Shown one piece after another: positions 55,259-64,000 of a DNA stretch of 64,000 bases. The position numbers and the translations under genes were made by a program. The notes beneath the pieces are model-generated. The model made no database searches. It saw only the letters and a program-made list of their open reading frames with translations, and was not told where the DNA came from. Each line of letters starts with the position of its first letter. The stretch's first letter is position 1. The stretch comes from Rugosibacter aromaticivorans (GTDB taxonomy: Bacteria; Pseudomonadota; Gammaproteobacteria; Burkholderiales; Rhodocyclaceae): the NCBI RefSeq assembly GCF_000934545.1, contig NZ_CP010554.1:558001-622000 (forward strand). Direction: 5' to 3'.

Positions 55259-56470
55259 ATGAAACTACCGATCTATCTCGATTATTCTGCGACCACGCCG
55301 GTTGATCCGCGTGTGGCGGCAAAAATGATTCCCTGGCTGACTGAGCACTTTGGCAATCCGGCCTCGCGTTCCCACGCGTATGGCTGGGAAGCAGAAAAAG
55401 CCGTGGAGGATGCACGTGAAGAAGTCGCTAAACTGGTCGGCGCGGATGCCAAGGATATTATCTGGACATCCGGCGCGACGGAATCCAATAATCTGGCCAT
55501 CAAAGGCGCTGCGCATTTTTATGCCAGTAGCAAGGGTAAACACATTGTCACCGTGACAACAGAGCACAAGGCGGTGCTGGATACCGTTAAAGAACTCGAG
55601 CGTCAGGGGTTTGACGCGACCTATCTGGTGCCGCAAGAAGATGGTCTGGTAACGCCCGCGCAATTTGCTGCGGCGCTGCGCCCGGATACGGTGCTGGCGT
55701 CTGTGATGATGGTGAATAATGAAATTGGCGTGATTCAGCCGATCGCTGAACTGGGTGAAATTTGCCGCGAAAAAGGGGTTATTTTCCATGTCGACGCTGC
55801 GCAGGCAACCGGCAAAATGCCGATTGATTTAACGACGCTGAAAGTTGATTTGATGTCATTTAGCGCGCATAAAACCTATGGTCCAAAAGGTGTAGGTGCC
55901 CTGTATGTGCGCCGCAAACCACGCATCCGACTGGAAGCACAAATGCATGGCGGCGGGCATGAGCGCGGCTTGCGTTCTGGCACGCTGGCCACCCATCAGA
56001 TCGTCGGCATGGGCGAGGCGTTTCGCCTCGCGCGGCTTGAGATGGCAACAGAAAATGAACGGATCCGCATGCTGCGTGACCGCCTGATGAACGGGCTGAT
56101 GGATATCGAGGAAATTTATGTCAATGGCGATTTGACCCAGCGTGTGCCACACAATCTCAATTTAAGCTTTAACTATGTTGAGGGCGAGTCGCTGATCATG
56201 GCGATCAAGGATATCGCCGTATCGAGTGGTTCGGCATGTACTTCAGCCAGCCTTGAGCCATCGTACGTGTTGCGTGCGCTCGGGCGGTCAGATGAGTTGG
56301 CGCATAGTTCGATCCGCTTCACCTTGGGTCGATTCACAACGGAACAAGATGTTGATTTCACGGTCAAATTACTGCACGAGAAAATTGGCAAATTGCGCGA
56401 GTTGTCCCCCCTGTGGGATATGTTCAAAGAAGGAATTGACCTTAACACCGTGCAGTGGGCTGCACATTAA
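55259..56470 (+). CDS. iscS: cysteine desulfurase IscS
   Basis: A 403-residue PLP enzyme. The start [20 protein letters not shown] at 55259 is chosen because IscS proteins begin so; GGAGAAG precedes it. The PLP lysine lies in [18 protein letters not shown], the persulfide-forming Cys in [21 protein letters not shown] near residue 328, and the C-terminus [21 protein letters not shown] is the IscU-binding tail. It delivers sulfur to IscU and to tRNA-modifying enzymes. It lies 15 bases ahead of iscU. Confidence 0.97.
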   Translation: MKLPIYLDYSATTPVDPRVAAKMIPWLTEHFGNPASRSHAYGWEAEKAVEDAREEVAKLVGADAKDIIWTSGATESNNLAIKGAAHFYASSKGKHIVTVTTEHKAVLDTVKELERQGFDATYLVPQEDGLVTPAQFAAALRPDTVLASVMMVNNEIGVIQPIAELGEICREKGVIFHVDAAQATGKMPIDLTTLKVDLMSFSAHKTYGPKGVGALYVRRKPRIRLEAQMHGGGHERGLRSGTLATHQIVGMGEAFRLARLEMATENERIRMLRDRLMNGLMDIEEIYVNGDLTQRVPHNLNLSFNYVEGESLIMAIKDIAVSSGSACTSASLEPSYVLRALGRSDELAHSSIRFTLGRFTTEQDVDFTVKLLHEKIGKLRELSPLWDMFKEGIDLNTVQWAAH

Positions 56471-56485
56471 TACGGGAGAATTATC

Positions 56486-56869
56486 ATGGCATACAGCGAA
56501 AAAGTACTGGATCATTACGAAAACCCGCGCAATGTGGGGTCTTTTAACAAGGATGATGAGGACGTGGCAACCGGCATGGTCGGTGCCCCCGCCTGCGGCG
56601 ATGTGATGAAGCTGCAAATCAAGGTGGGTAAGGATGGCGTTATCGAAGATGCCAAATTCAAGACCTACGGCTGTGGTTCGGCAATCGCCTCGTCTTCCCT
56701 GGTGACCGAATGGGTCAAGGGTAAGACGCTAGACCAGGCGCTGGAAATCAAGAACACGCACATCGCCGAAGAGTTGGCTTTGCCGCCGGTAAAAATCCAT
56801 TGTTCGATTCTTGCAGAAGACGCGATCAAGGCGGCGGTTGCTGATTACAAGCAGAAGCGGGGCGGTTGA
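56486..56869 (+). CDS. iscU: Fe-S cluster scaffold IscU
   Basis: A 127-residue scaffold with cluster ligands Cys37, Asp39, Cys63 and Cys106 and the LPPVK motif (residues 99-103) recognised by HscA. It starts with [18 protein letters not shown], the family N-terminus. It receives sulfur from IscS and iron with help from CyaY/IscX, and passes the 2Fe-2S cluster on through HscA/HscB. GGGAGAA precedes the ATG. Confidence 0.98.
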   Translation: MAYSEKVLDHYENPRNVGSFNKDDEDVATGMVGAPACGDVMKLQIKVGKDGVIEDAKFKTYGCGSAIASSSLVTEWVKGKTLDQALEIKNTHIAEELALPPVKIHCSILAEDAIKAAVADYKQKRGG

Positions 56870-56871
56870 TC

Positions 56872-57201
56872 ATGTCGGTTACTTTGTCCGAGCCAGCGGC
56901 ACAACACGTGGCGGGGTTTCTTGCCAAGCGCGGCAAGGGGGTCGGTATTCGTCTCGGCGTCAAGACCTCCGGCTGTTCAGGCTTGGCGTACAAGCTTGAA
57001 TTTGCCGATGATGCGCTGCCTGAAGATCTGGTGTTTGAAAGCCATGGCGTCAAGGTGCTAATCGACCCCAAGAGCTTGCCTTATCTTGAAGGGACGGAGT
57101 TGGACTATGCGAAAGAAGGCCTGAATGAGGGCTTTAAGTTCAATAATCCCAACGTCAAAGGCGAATGCGGTTGCGGCGAATCGTTTACAACAACGACCTG
57201 A
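56872..57201 (+). CDS. iscA: A-type Fe-S carrier IscA
   Basis: A 109-residue A-type carrier with the three conserved cysteines Cys35, Cys99 and Cys101 (TSGCSGLAY and ECGCGESF). The start [13 protein letters not shown] at 56872 is used although a TTG two codons upstream is in frame. It transfers clusters from the scaffold to target proteins, mainly 4Fe-4S. It follows iscU by two bases. Confidence 0.95.
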   Translation: MSVTLSEPAAQHVAGFLAKRGKGVGIRLGVKTSGCSGLAYKLEFADDALPEDLVFESHGVKVLIDPKSLPYLEGTELDYAKEGLNEGFKFNNPNVKGECGCGESFTTTT

Positions 57202-57211
57202 GTGGCTGTCG

Positions 57212-57766
57212 ATGAGTGTGCAAGATTCCCTGCCGGGGGCTAAGTTTTCGGCGGATCACTTTGCGTTGCTTGATTTACCGCGACAGCAAGGATTGGATAG
57301 TGACGAGCTTGATCAGCGGTTTCGCAGTCTGCAGGCATTAGTGCATCCTGACCGATATCTGCAAGCGGGTGACGCACAACAGCGCTTGGCCATGCAGTGG
57401 GCAACCCGCGTTAACGAGGCGTATCAAATACTCAAGTCCCCTGGGCAGCGGGCGCTCTATTTACTCACTCTACTGGGTTTTGATCCGCAGGTAGAAAGTA
57501 ATACGGCGATGCCAACTGCATTTTTGATGCAGCAGATGGAATTACGTGAAGAAGTCATGGCGGCACGTGCAGCAAGTGATGAAGACTCTCTGGAAGTCGC
57601 ACACGCGACGCTACTCCGTGATATCGCCGAGGCGCATCAGCAGTTGATTACGCTCATTGATCATCAGCATGACTACAAAGCGGCCGCTGACCTTGTGCGA
57701 AAACTCATGTTTCAGGAAAAACTGTTATACGAAATTAACGACGCGCTCGAAGCCGTCACGTCTTAA
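57212..57766 (+). CDS. hscB: Fe-S cochaperone HscB
   Basis: A 184-residue J-type cochaperone. The J domain (residues 14-85) has the HPD motif in LVHPDRYL; the C-terminal three-helix domain ([35 protein letters not shown]) binds IscU. It brings IscU to HscA and stimulates its ATPase. The start ATG 57212 lies ten bases past iscA; an in-frame extension over iscA is rejected. Confidence 0.95.
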   Translation: MSVQDSLPGAKFSADHFALLDLPRQQGLDSDELDQRFRSLQALVHPDRYLQAGDAQQRLAMQWATRVNEAYQILKSPGQRALYLLTLLGFDPQVESNTAMPTAFLMQQMELREEVMAARAASDEDSLEVAHATLLRDIAEAHQQLITLIDHQHDYKAAADLVRKLMFQEKLLYEINDALEAVTS

Positions 57767-57773
57767 AAATACT

Positions 57774-59642
57774 ATGGCTCTTCTGCAAATTGCTGAACCG
57801 GGTGAATCGGTTGCGCCTCACCAGCATCGCCTGGCGATTGGCATAGATCTCGGCACGACCAACTCGCTGGTGGCTACCGTGCGTAGTGGCATGAGTGTGG
57901 TGTTGAGCGATGAGAAAGGCCATCCCCTATTACCCTCGGTGGTTCGGTATACCGCCAATGGCGATGTTGACGTAGGCTATGCGGCTGAGGCATGGAAATC
58001 CCTTGACCCTAAAAATACGATTGTGTCTGTCAAACGATTCATGGGGCGAGGGCACGCGGATATTGTGCACAGCGAAACCCTGCCCTATGATTTTGTTGAT
58101 GCCGAGGGGATGGTCAAGATCAAGACGGTGGCTGGAATCAAAAGCCCGGTAGAAGTCTCGGCTGACATTCTCAAAACCTTGCGCTTGCGTGCCCAAGCCG
58201 CGCTGGGTGGCGAGCTCACCGGAGCCGTGATTACCGTGCCCGCTTACTTTGATGACGCGCAGCGCCAGGCGACAAAAGACGCAGCGCAGCTGGCCGGCTT
58301 GAATGTGTTGCGCTTGTTGAACGAGCCGACGGCTGCGGCCATTGCTTATGGTCTGGACAATGCAGCTGAAGGCATCTACGCCATTTTCGATTTAGGCGGT
58401 GGCACGTTCGATATCTCTATTTTGCGTCTTGCCAAAGGCATTTTTGAGGTGCTCGCCACCGGCGGAGATTCCGCACTGGGTGGGGATGATTTTGATCATC
58501 GCGTGTTTTGCTGGATCATCGAGCAAGCAGGACTCAAACCGTTAACGCTACACGATACCCGCCTGTTACAAGGGCATGCGCGAGAAGCGAAGGAATATCT
58601 CTCACAGCATGGCGAAGCGCCGATTACCGTTAAGCTCAGCAGCGGTGAATATGTCGATCTGGTGCTCACCACGGATGTATTCACCGAGATCACGCTGACG
58701 CTGGTGCAAAAAACATTATCCGCTACTAAAAAGGCGCTGCGCGATGCTGGCCTGACGGTAGCCGAAGTGCGTGGCGTGGTGATGGTTGGCGGTTCAACAC
58801 GCATGCCGCAAATTCAGTGTGCCGTGGGTGAGTTTTTCAAGCAGGAGCCACTTAACAATCTTGACCCGGATAAAGTGGTTGCGCTGGGCGCTGCCATGCA
58901 GGCTAATTTGTTGGCGGGCAATCGTGCAGCGGGCGACGACTGGTTATTGCTGGATGTGATTCCGTTATCACTCGGGTTGGAAACCATGGGCGGCCTGGTT
59001 GAGAAAGTCATCCCGCGTAATTCGACCATACCCGTTGCGCGCGCCCAGGAGTTCACGACGTTTAAAGATGGCCAAACCGCCATGTCCGTCCATGTGGTGC
59101 AAGGCGAGCGTGATCTGGTTTCGGTGTGCCGCAGCCTGGCACGTTTTGAGCTGCGCGGCATCCCGCCCATGGTGGCGGGCGCAGCGCGCATACGTGTGAC
59201 TTTCCAGGTAGATGCTGACGGCCTGCTTTCGGTTTCTGCCCGCGAGCAGACAACCGGCCATGAGGCGCGTATTGAAGTCAAACCCTCATACGGTCTGACG
59301 GATAATGAAATTTCAGAGATGCTCAAGGAAAGTTTTTCTCATGCGCGTGAAGACGCTTCTCTGCGGGCGTTGCGTGAACTGCAAGTTGAGGCGAAACGCT
59401 TGCTGGAGGCAATCCGCTCCGCATTGATCAGCAGCGCCGAGATTCTTTCGCTGGATGAACGCGCGCGTATTGATGCTGCGATGGTGCATCTGCAAGGTGT
59501 GGTAGCTAGCGACGATCGTCCGGCGATTGATGCGGCCATGAAAGAACTAAACGATGCGACCGATGAATTTGCCGCACGGCGTATGGATCAAAGCGTGCAG
59601 CTGGCGCTCACCGGAAAAAATATTGACCAGGTAACGTTATGA
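57774..59642 (+). CDS. hscA: Fe-S chaperone HscA (Hsp70 family)
   Basis: A 622-residue Hsp70-type ATPase. Nucleotide-binding signatures are [13 protein letters not shown] (residues 23-35), [17 protein letters not shown] near 203-219 and [13 protein letters not shown] near 335-347. The substrate-binding part follows ([27 protein letters not shown]), with a helical lid. It recognises LPPVK of IscU and drives cluster release. The start at [10 protein letters not shown] is chosen over an extension that overlaps hscB. The stop overlaps fdx by ATGA. Confidence 0.96.
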   Translation: MALLQIAEPGESVAPHQHRLAIGIDLGTTNSLVATVRSGMSVVLSDEKGHPLLPSVVRYTANGDVDVGYAAEAWKSLDPKNTIVSVKRFMGRGHADIVHSETLPYDFVDAEGMVKIKTVAGIKSPVEVSADILKTLRLRAQAALGGELTGAVITVPAYFDDAQRQATKDAAQLAGLNVLRLLNEPTAAAIAYGLDNAAEGIYAIFDLGGGTFDISILRLAKGIFEVLATGGDSALGGDDFDHRVFCWIIEQAGLKPLTLHDTRLLQGHAREAKEYLSQHGEAPITVKLSSGEYVDLVLTTDVFTEITLTLVQKTLSATKKALRDAGLTVAEVRGVVMVGGSTRMPQIQCAVGEFFKQEPLNNLDPDKVVALGAAMQANLLAGNRAAGDDWLLLDVIPLSLGLETMGGLVEKVIPRNSTIPVARAQEFTTFKDGQTAMSVHVVQGERDLVSVCRSLARFELRGIPPMVAGAARIRVTFQVDADGLLSVSAREQTTGHEARIEVKPSYGLTDNEISEMLKESFSHAREDASLRALRELQVEAKRLLEAIRSALISSAEILSLDERARIDAAMVHLQGVVASDDRPAIDAAMKELNDATDEFAARRMDQSVQLALTGKNIDQVTL

Positions 59643-59980
59643 CGCAAATTATTGTTTTGCCCCATCCCGAGTTGTGTCCTGATGGCACAGTGATCGAAGC
59701 CTCTGCTGGCATCTCGGTGTGCGATGCCTTGCTTGAAAATGACATCGAAATTGAGCATGCCTGTGAAAAATCCTGCGCTTGCACTACGTGTCATGTGGTC
59801 GTGCGCGAGGGTTTTGCATCGCTTCAGTCCGCCGAAGAAATAGAAGAAGATATGCTCGACAAAGCCTGGGGGCTGGAGCCAAATTCGCGCCTTTCCTGCC
59901 AAGCGATTGTGGGGTCGACGCCTTTGGTTATTGAAATACCTAAATACACCATCAACATGGTTAAAGAGGTCAAGCGATGA
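59639..59980 (+). CDS. fdx: isc-type 2Fe-2S ferredoxin
   Basis: A 113-residue adrenodoxin-type ferredoxin with ligands Cys42, Cys48, Cys51 and Cys87 ([13 protein letters not shown] and RLSCQAI); Cys46 is the extra conserved cysteine of isc ferredoxins. It donates electrons during cluster assembly on IscU. Overlapped by ATGA with both hscA and iscX, so all three are translationally coupled. Confidence 0.96.
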   Translation: MTQIIVLPHPELCPDGTVIEASAGISVCDALLENDIEIEHACEKSCACTTCHVVVREGFASLQSAEEIEEDMLDKAWGLEPNSRLSCQAIVGSTPLVIEIPKYTINMVKEVKR

Positions 59981-60171
59981 AATGGACAGATAGCCTGGAT
60001 ATTGCGCTGGCGCTGATTGATCGCCATCCCGAGGTTGATCCAACGCGTATTAATTTTGTTGATTTGATGAACTGGGTTCTCGCTTTGCCGGGCTTTGAGG
60101 AAGACGCGACACATTGCGGCGAAAAAAAGCTGGAAGCCATTCAGCAAGCGTGGATGGACGAAGCTGAATAA
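59977..60171 (+). CDS. iscX: IscX (YfhJ) regulator of Fe-S assembly
   Basis: A 64-residue acidic protein of the IscX family: [40 protein letters not shown] and an acidic C-terminus with WMDEAE. It binds IscS and iron and tunes the rate of cluster formation. Last gene of the isc operon, overlapping fdx by 4 bases. Confidence 0.95.
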   Translation: MKWTDSLDIALALIDRHPEVDPTRINFVDLMNWVLALPGFEEDATHCGEKKLEAIQQAWMDEAE

Positions 60172-60203
60172 GGCTGGCTAAAACCGCAAAGGCCTAATGT
60201 TTA

Positions 60204-60986
60204 ATGTGGATCGATACCCATTGCCATCTTGATGCAGCAGAATTCGACGTAGATCGCGAGGCGGTTTCCGAGGCGGCAAGACAGGCAAACGTTTCAGTCA
60301 TTGTTGTGCCGGCTGTCGAACGGGCGAATTTTGGCGCAGTGGCCTCGATTTGCCGTGAGCAACCGGGATGCGTGGCGGCGTTTGGCATCCATCCGATGGT
60401 TGTCGCCCGGGCGCGCGAAGAGGATATTCACGCGCTGCGTGAAACCATTGCCCGTGAGCAACCTGTTGCGGTGGGTGAGATTGGATTGGATCGTTTCGTT
60501 GCGGAACGCGACGACGCACAACAGCTTTATTATTTCGTCGAACAACTCAAAATTGCGCAAGAGGCCGAGTTGCCCGTTTTATTGCATGTGCGCCGCGCCA
60601 TTGACCAGGTTTTGCAGCAGTTGCGGCGCGTGAAGTTAAGCGGTGATATCGGGGGTATAGCGCATGCCTTCAACGGCAGCCAGCAACAGGCAGAAGAATT
60701 CATCAAGTTAGGTTTTAAGCTGGGCTTTGGCGGGGCGATGACCTTCCCGCGTGCGCATCGCATCCGCAAACTGGCAGCGACGCTTCCGGTAGAATCCATT
60801 GTGCTGGAAACCGATGCACCGGATATGCCGCCGGAATGGAAAGTCGGCGCTCGCAACACGCCGGATCAATTGCCGCGCATTGCCCAAACGCTGGCTTTGC
60901 TGCGCGGCGTTCCCCTTTCAGTGATTGCTGAGGCCACGACGGCCAATGCTGTTGCTGTTTTGCCCGGGCTTGCTCGGCTTGTTTGA
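60204..60986 (+). CDS. tatD: TatD-family metal-dependent hydrolase
   Basis: A 260-residue TIM-barrel metallohydrolase. Metal ligands appear in WIDTHCHLDAAEFD (His6, His8), VGEIGLDRF (Glu near 92), LPVLLHVRRA (His near 129), GGIAHAFNGS (His near 154) and LETDAPDMPP (Asp near 204). TatD-type enzymes act as 3'-5' exonucleases or DNases. The start has no strong ribosome-binding site. It lies 32 bases after iscX and may be read from the isc transcript. Confidence 0.88.
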   Translation: MWIDTHCHLDAAEFDVDREAVSEAARQANVSVIVVPAVERANFGAVASICREQPGCVAAFGIHPMVVARAREEDIHALRETIAREQPVAVGEIGLDRFVAERDDAQQLYYFVEQLKIAQEAELPVLLHVRRAIDQVLQQLRRVKLSGDIGGIAHAFNGSQQQAEEFIKLGFKLGFGGAMTFPRAHRIRKLAATLPVESIVLETDAPDMPPEWKVGARNTPDQLPRIAQTLALLRGVPLSVIAEATTANAVAVLPGLARLV

Positions 60987-61019
60987 TGTTTACCCCGTAA
61001 CCCTGACCAGGAGATAACA

Positions 61020-61520
61020 ATGAGCACTGTAAACTTTCGTGGCACCCCTCTTCGTGTGGATGGTGTCCTTCCTAAAGCCGGAACCAAGGCGCCCGACTTT
61101 CAACTGACCAATGGCGCGCTTGCCGATGTATCGCTGAAAGATTTTGCCGGTAAGCGCAAAGTGCTGAACATCGTGCCTAGCCTTGACACGCCGACTTGCG
61201 CGACATCCACGCGTAAATTCAACGAGCTGGCTGCCCAGCTGCCTAATACCGCCATACTCGCGGTTTCAGCCGATCTGCCTTTTGCGGCCAAGCGGTTTTG
61301 CGATATGGAAGGGCTGAAAAATGTCGCTCATTTATCTACCTTCCGTCATCCCGAGTTTCTGGCTGCCTGGGGCGTAAAGCTGGCGGAAGGTCCGATGACA
61401 GGCCTGACAACCCGCGCTGTGGTGGTTATTGATGCCAATGATCAAGTCATTCACAGTGAGCTAGTGGCTGAAATTGGTAACGAACCTAACTACGATGCCG
61501 TATTAAAAGCACTCGCTTAA
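61020..61520 (+). CDS. tpx: thiol peroxidase Tpx
   Basis: A 166-residue atypical 2-Cys peroxiredoxin. The peroxidatic Cys60 is in [15 protein letters not shown] and the resolving Cys94 in KRFCDMEGL, at the family spacing. It reduces lipid and hydrogen peroxides in the periplasm or cytoplasm using thioredoxin. CAGGAGATAACA precedes the ATG. It is followed by a strong terminator and so closes this transcription unit. Confidence 0.95.
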   Translation: MSTVNFRGTPLRVDGVLPKAGTKAPDFQLTNGALADVSLKDFAGKRKVLNIVPSLDTPTCATSTRKFNELAAQLPNTAILAVSADLPFAAKRFCDMEGLKNVAHLSTFRHPEFLAAWGVKLAEGPMTGLTTRAVVVIDANDQVIHSELVAEIGNEPNYDAVLKALA

Positions 61521-61553
61521 ATAGCGTCACGTTAGCCAGGTAACGCCGAAAAG

Positions 61554-61602
61554 TCGCTGGATACCACAGGCTTTATGCCCTGTGGTATCCAGCGATTTGC
61601 TT
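61554..61602 (+). terminator. strong hairpin terminator after tpx
   Basis: A perfect 17-bp stem (TCGCTGGATACCACAGG at 61554-61570 with its complement at 61579-61595) and an 8-base loop, followed by TTTGCTTTG. The length of the stem suggests bidirectional function or a small repeat element used as terminator. Confidence 0.8.
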
Positions 61603-61719
61603 TGTCTGTCAGAGGTGCGGTCCGGGTGGTGTCCATCGCCTGTAAGCGATGCGCTAAAATTGGCGGTTGGTTCACCCATCGAGCGAACAATGAGCTCTTA
61701 CTCAGCCAAGGAGATTGAC

Positions 61720-62478
61720 TTGAAAATTCTCGTCCCGGTCAAGCGTGTGATTGACTACAACATTAAAGTACGCGTTAAAGCGGATAATACCGGCGTTGAT
61801 CTGGCGAATGTCAAAATGGCCATGAATCCTTTTGATGAAATCGCGATTGAAGAGGCGTTGCGTTTGAAAGAAGCCGGTGTAGCCACCGAGGTGGTCGCTG
61901 TTTCTTGCGGTGTAACAGCGTGCCAGGAAACCTTGCGCACGGCGATGGCCTTAGGCGCTGATCGGGGCATTCTGGTTGAAACTGATGTTGAGTTACAGCC
62001 ACTGGCAGTGGCCAAGTTACTCAAGGCGATCGCGCTTAACGAATCTCCACAGCTGATTATTCTGGGCAAACAGGCCATTGACGATGATGCCAACCAAACG
62101 GGCCAGATGCTGGCAGCATTAATGGGCTGGTCGCAAGCAACATTCGCCTCAAAAGTGGTGGTGGATGCGGCTGCGGGCTCTGTGACCGTGACGCGTGAAG
62201 TGGATGGTGGTTCAGAGACTCTGGCGCTGACTTTACCCGCCATTGTGACGACCGATTTGCGGCTGAACGAGCCGCGTTACGCCACCTTGCCCAACATCAT
62301 GAAGGCGAAGAAAAAGCCGCTGGATGTCATCAAGCCCGAAGCATTGGGGATTGATGTCACCCCCCGGCTCACGACACTTAAAGTGACGGATCCGGCGCCA
62401 CGATCGGCGGGTGTGAAGGTGGCGGATGTTGCTGAACTGATTAACAAACTCAAAAATGAAGCCAAGGTGATTGCATGA
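61720..62478 (+). CDS. etfB: electron transfer flavoprotein beta subunit
   Basis: A 252-residue EtfB. The start is a TTG at 61720: AAGGAG lies 5 bases before it and the protein then begins [14 protein letters not shown] as EtfB proteins do; an ATG ten codons upstream lacks such a site. Marks are [16 protein letters not shown] and the AMP-binding [23 protein letters not shown]; the signature [43 protein letters not shown] follows. Forms a heterodimer with EtfA and collects electrons from acyl-CoA dehydrogenases. Overlaps etfA by 4 bases. Confidence 0.96.
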   Translation: MKILVPVKRVIDYNIKVRVKADNTGVDLANVKMAMNPFDEIAIEEALRLKEAGVATEVVAVSCGVTACQETLRTAMALGADRGILVETDVELQPLAVAKLLKAIALNESPQLIILGKQAIDDDANQTGQMLAALMGWSQATFASKVVVDAAAGSVTVTREVDGGSETLALTLPAIVTTDLRLNEPRYATLPNIMKAKKKPLDVIKPEALGIDVTPRLTTLKVTDPAPRSAGVKVADVAELINKLKNEAKVIA

Positions 62479-63419
62479 GCATCCTCGTTATTGCTGAGCA
62501 CGACAATCTGACGCTCAAAGGCGCGACACGTAATGCCATTGCAGCTGCCGCCAAAATCAACACAGTGTTGTCGACGGAAATTCATGTTCTGGTGGCAGGA
62601 GTTGCGTGTGGCGATGTGGCGCAACAGGCGGCTGCCGTGGCGGGTGTTGCTAAAGTTATCGTGGCAGATGCCGCTCACTATGGCGATCAGACGGCTGAAA
62701 ATCTGGCAGCGCTGATTGTTGCGCAAGCCGGTGGCCATACCCATATTCTGGCTGCTGCCACGAGTAACGGTAAAAACACTTTGCCGCGCGTAGCAGCCTT
62801 GCTTGATGTGGCGCAAATTTCGGACATCATTGCAATAGTTGATGCTGACACGTTCGTGCGTCCGATTTATGCAGGGAACGCCCTGGCGACAGTGAAAAGC
62901 GCCGACCCGGTAAAAGTGATTACCGTGCGCACGACGGGATTCGATGCGGTAGAGGCAAGCGGTGGCGCCGCGACCATTGAAGCCATTCAGGCCAGCCCTG
63001 ATCTTGGTCAGGCCAGGCTGGTTAGCCGTGAGCTAACCAAATCGGCGCGGCCGGAACTCGCCGCAGCGAAGATCATTGTCTCCGGTGGCCGCGGGTTGGG
63101 CAGTGGTGAAAACTATCACAAGGTGCTGGAACCTTTGGCTGACAAACTCGGTGCGGCGATGGGCGCTTCGCGCGCGGCGGTGGATGCAGGCTTTGTATCG
63201 AATGATTATCAGGTGGGACAGACAGGCAAAATTGTCGCGCCACAACTGTATATCGCCATCGGCATATCGGGCGCGATTCAGCATCTTGCCGGCATGAAAG
63301 ATTCCAAGGTCATCGTGGCCATTAACAAAGACCCGGATGCGCCGATTTTTCAAGTGGCCGATTATGGCCTGGTGGCAGATCTCTTTCAGGCTGTGCCGGA
63401 ATTGGTTGCCGCACTGTAA
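62475..63419 (+). CDS. etfA: electron transfer flavoprotein alpha subunit
   Basis: A 314-residue EtfA. The N-terminal domain ([23 protein letters not shown]) is followed by the FAD domain with [69 protein letters not shown] and [24 protein letters not shown]. Carries the FAD that passes electrons to ETF:ubiquinone oxidoreductase. Coupled to etfB by overlap, with the acyl-CoA dehydrogenase gene 41 bases downstream. Confidence 0.97.
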   Translation: MSILVIAEHDNLTLKGATRNAIAAAAKINTVLSTEIHVLVAGVACGDVAQQAAAVAGVAKVIVADAAHYGDQTAENLAALIVAQAGGHTHILAAATSNGKNTLPRVAALLDVAQISDIIAIVDADTFVRPIYAGNALATVKSADPVKVITVRTTGFDAVEASGGAATIEAIQASPDLGQARLVSRELTKSARPELAAAKIIVSGGRGLGSGENYHKVLEPLADKLGAAMGASRAAVDAGFVSNDYQVGQTGKIVAPQLYIAIGISGAIQHLAGMKDSKVIVAINKDPDAPIFQVADYGLVADLFQAVPELVAAL

Positions 63420-63460
63420 TGCATTGTCATTTTACTTTCCCTTGCTGAGGTTTTGCCGAC

Positions 63461-64000
63461 ATGAGCGACTATAACGCCCCTTTAAAAGACATGCAGTTTG
63501 TGCTGACCGAATTGGCTGGCCTGGCACAGGTCAGTGCTTTGCCGGGGTATGCCGAAGCAACGCCCGACGTGATCGAAGCCATTCTGGAAGAATCCGGAAA
63601 ATTCACTCGGGATGTTCTGGCGCCGCTTAATTTCTCCGGTGATCAAGAGGGCGCGCAGTGGGCTGATAAAGTGGTCACCATGCCCCAAGGGTTTAAAGAG
63701 GCTTACGCCCAGTTTGTCGGGAACGGATGGAATGCGCTGTCTGGCAATCCGGAATTCGGTGGTCAGGGCTTGCCTAAAGTGGTTTCTGCGGTGGTGCAGG
63801 AGATGTGGCAGTCGGCCAATATGTCGTTCTCTTTGTGCCCGATGCTGACCATGGGCGGGATAGAGGCGCTTGAGCTGTATGGTAGCGAAGAACAAAAAGC
63901 GACCTACCTGCATCACATGGTTTCCGGCCGATGGACGGGCACCATGAATCTGACGGAATCTCAAGCAGGATCCGATCTGGCGGCAGTGCGTACGCGCGCG
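63461..64000 (+). CDS. acyl-CoA dehydrogenase, N-terminal part (runs off window)
   Basis: The first 180 residues of an acyl-CoA dehydrogenase of the large (about 590-600 residue) DmdC-like group, judged from MSDYNAPLKDMQFVLTELAGL and WNALSGNPEFGGQGLPKVVSAVVQEMWQSANMSFSLCPMLTMGGIEAL. WTGTMNLTESQAGSDLAAVRTRA is the flavin-contacting strand typical of the family. It oxidises acyl-CoA thioesters and gives electrons to the EtfBA pair encoded just upstream. The C-terminal part lies outside the window, so substrate class cannot be judged. Confidence 0.92.
   Translation, partial: MSDYNAPLKDMQFVLTELAGLAQVSALPGYAEATPDVIEAILEESGKFTRDVLAPLNFSGDQEGAQWADKVVTMPQGFKEAYAQFVGNGWNALSGNPEFGGQGLPKVVSAVVQEMWQSANMSFSLCPMLTMGGIEALELYGSEEQKATYLHHMVSGRWTGTMNLTESQAGSDLAAVRTRA

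Overview
The window looks like a chromosome segment of a betaproteobacterium. The iscR-cysteine desulfurase-iscS-iscU-iscA-hscB-hscA-fdx-iscX order, with trmJ and cysE upstream and etfBA plus a large acyl-CoA dehydrogenase downstream, is typical of Nitrosomonadales/Rhodocyclales-type genomes. The genus cannot be read from the sequence.

Layout. (1) About 1-14.2 kb is GC-rich backbone of a Tn4371-like integrative conjugative element (ICE), read mostly on the minus strand: DUF3363 relaxase, TraF-type peptidase, DUF2840, a ribbon-helix-helix protein, ParA, RepA with an iteron/DnaA-box cluster, an excisionase-like HTH protein, DUF2285, two DUF2958 paralogues, DUF736, DUF932 and RadC. The end of a probable AIPR anti-phage gene lies at the left edge, and an AbiE antitoxin whose toxin has been cut away ends the block. 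(2) 14.28-18.18 kb holds two nested IS21-family elements. (3) 18.28-35.6 kb is an AT-richer catabolic cargo: a YeiH-type sulfate/sulfite exporter, DUF1329, DUF1302, a YCF48-like protein, an MMPL/RND transporter and a ferredoxin-NAD(P)H reductase on the plus strand. Facing them are a Rieske dioxygenase alpha/beta pair, a 4,5-dihydroxyphthalate-decarboxylase-like protein and an FAD monooxygenase-like protein. An IS4 element splits this minus-strand operon, and a YeiE-like LysR regulator follows after IS30 debris. (4) 35.6-37.2 kb is IS3 material. (5) 37.2-40.6 kb is the ICE end: DUF3223, a HigB/HigA toxin-antitoxin pair and a tyrosine integrase, stopping at the 3' part of a tRNA-Leu(UAA) gene. 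(6) 40.9-47.65 kb is a decayed islet between two copies of that tRNA end. It has broken histidine kinase, response regulator, KaiC-like and GGDEF genes and one intact PAS-GAF-GGDEF-EAL protein. (7) From 47.68 kb on is core genome: DUF1178, mutS, suhB, trmJ, cysE, the isc operon, tatD, tpx, etfB, etfA and an acyl-CoA dehydrogenase.

How the parts fit. The most interesting unit is the cargo. An exporter of the YeiH type and a regulator of the YeiE type bracket a two-subunit Rieske oxygenase. The first genes of both arms carry the same 62-bp upstream box (57/62 identical), so the two arms are probably one regulon. My inference is an uncharacterised pathway for an aromatic or hydrophobic, possibly sulfonated, substrate in which the oxygenase releases sulfite that is sensed and exported. 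The substrate is not shown by the sequence. In the core part, cysE, two cysteine desulfurases and the isc assembly machinery sit under a tandem IscR-type operator, linking cysteine supply to Fe-S cluster building.
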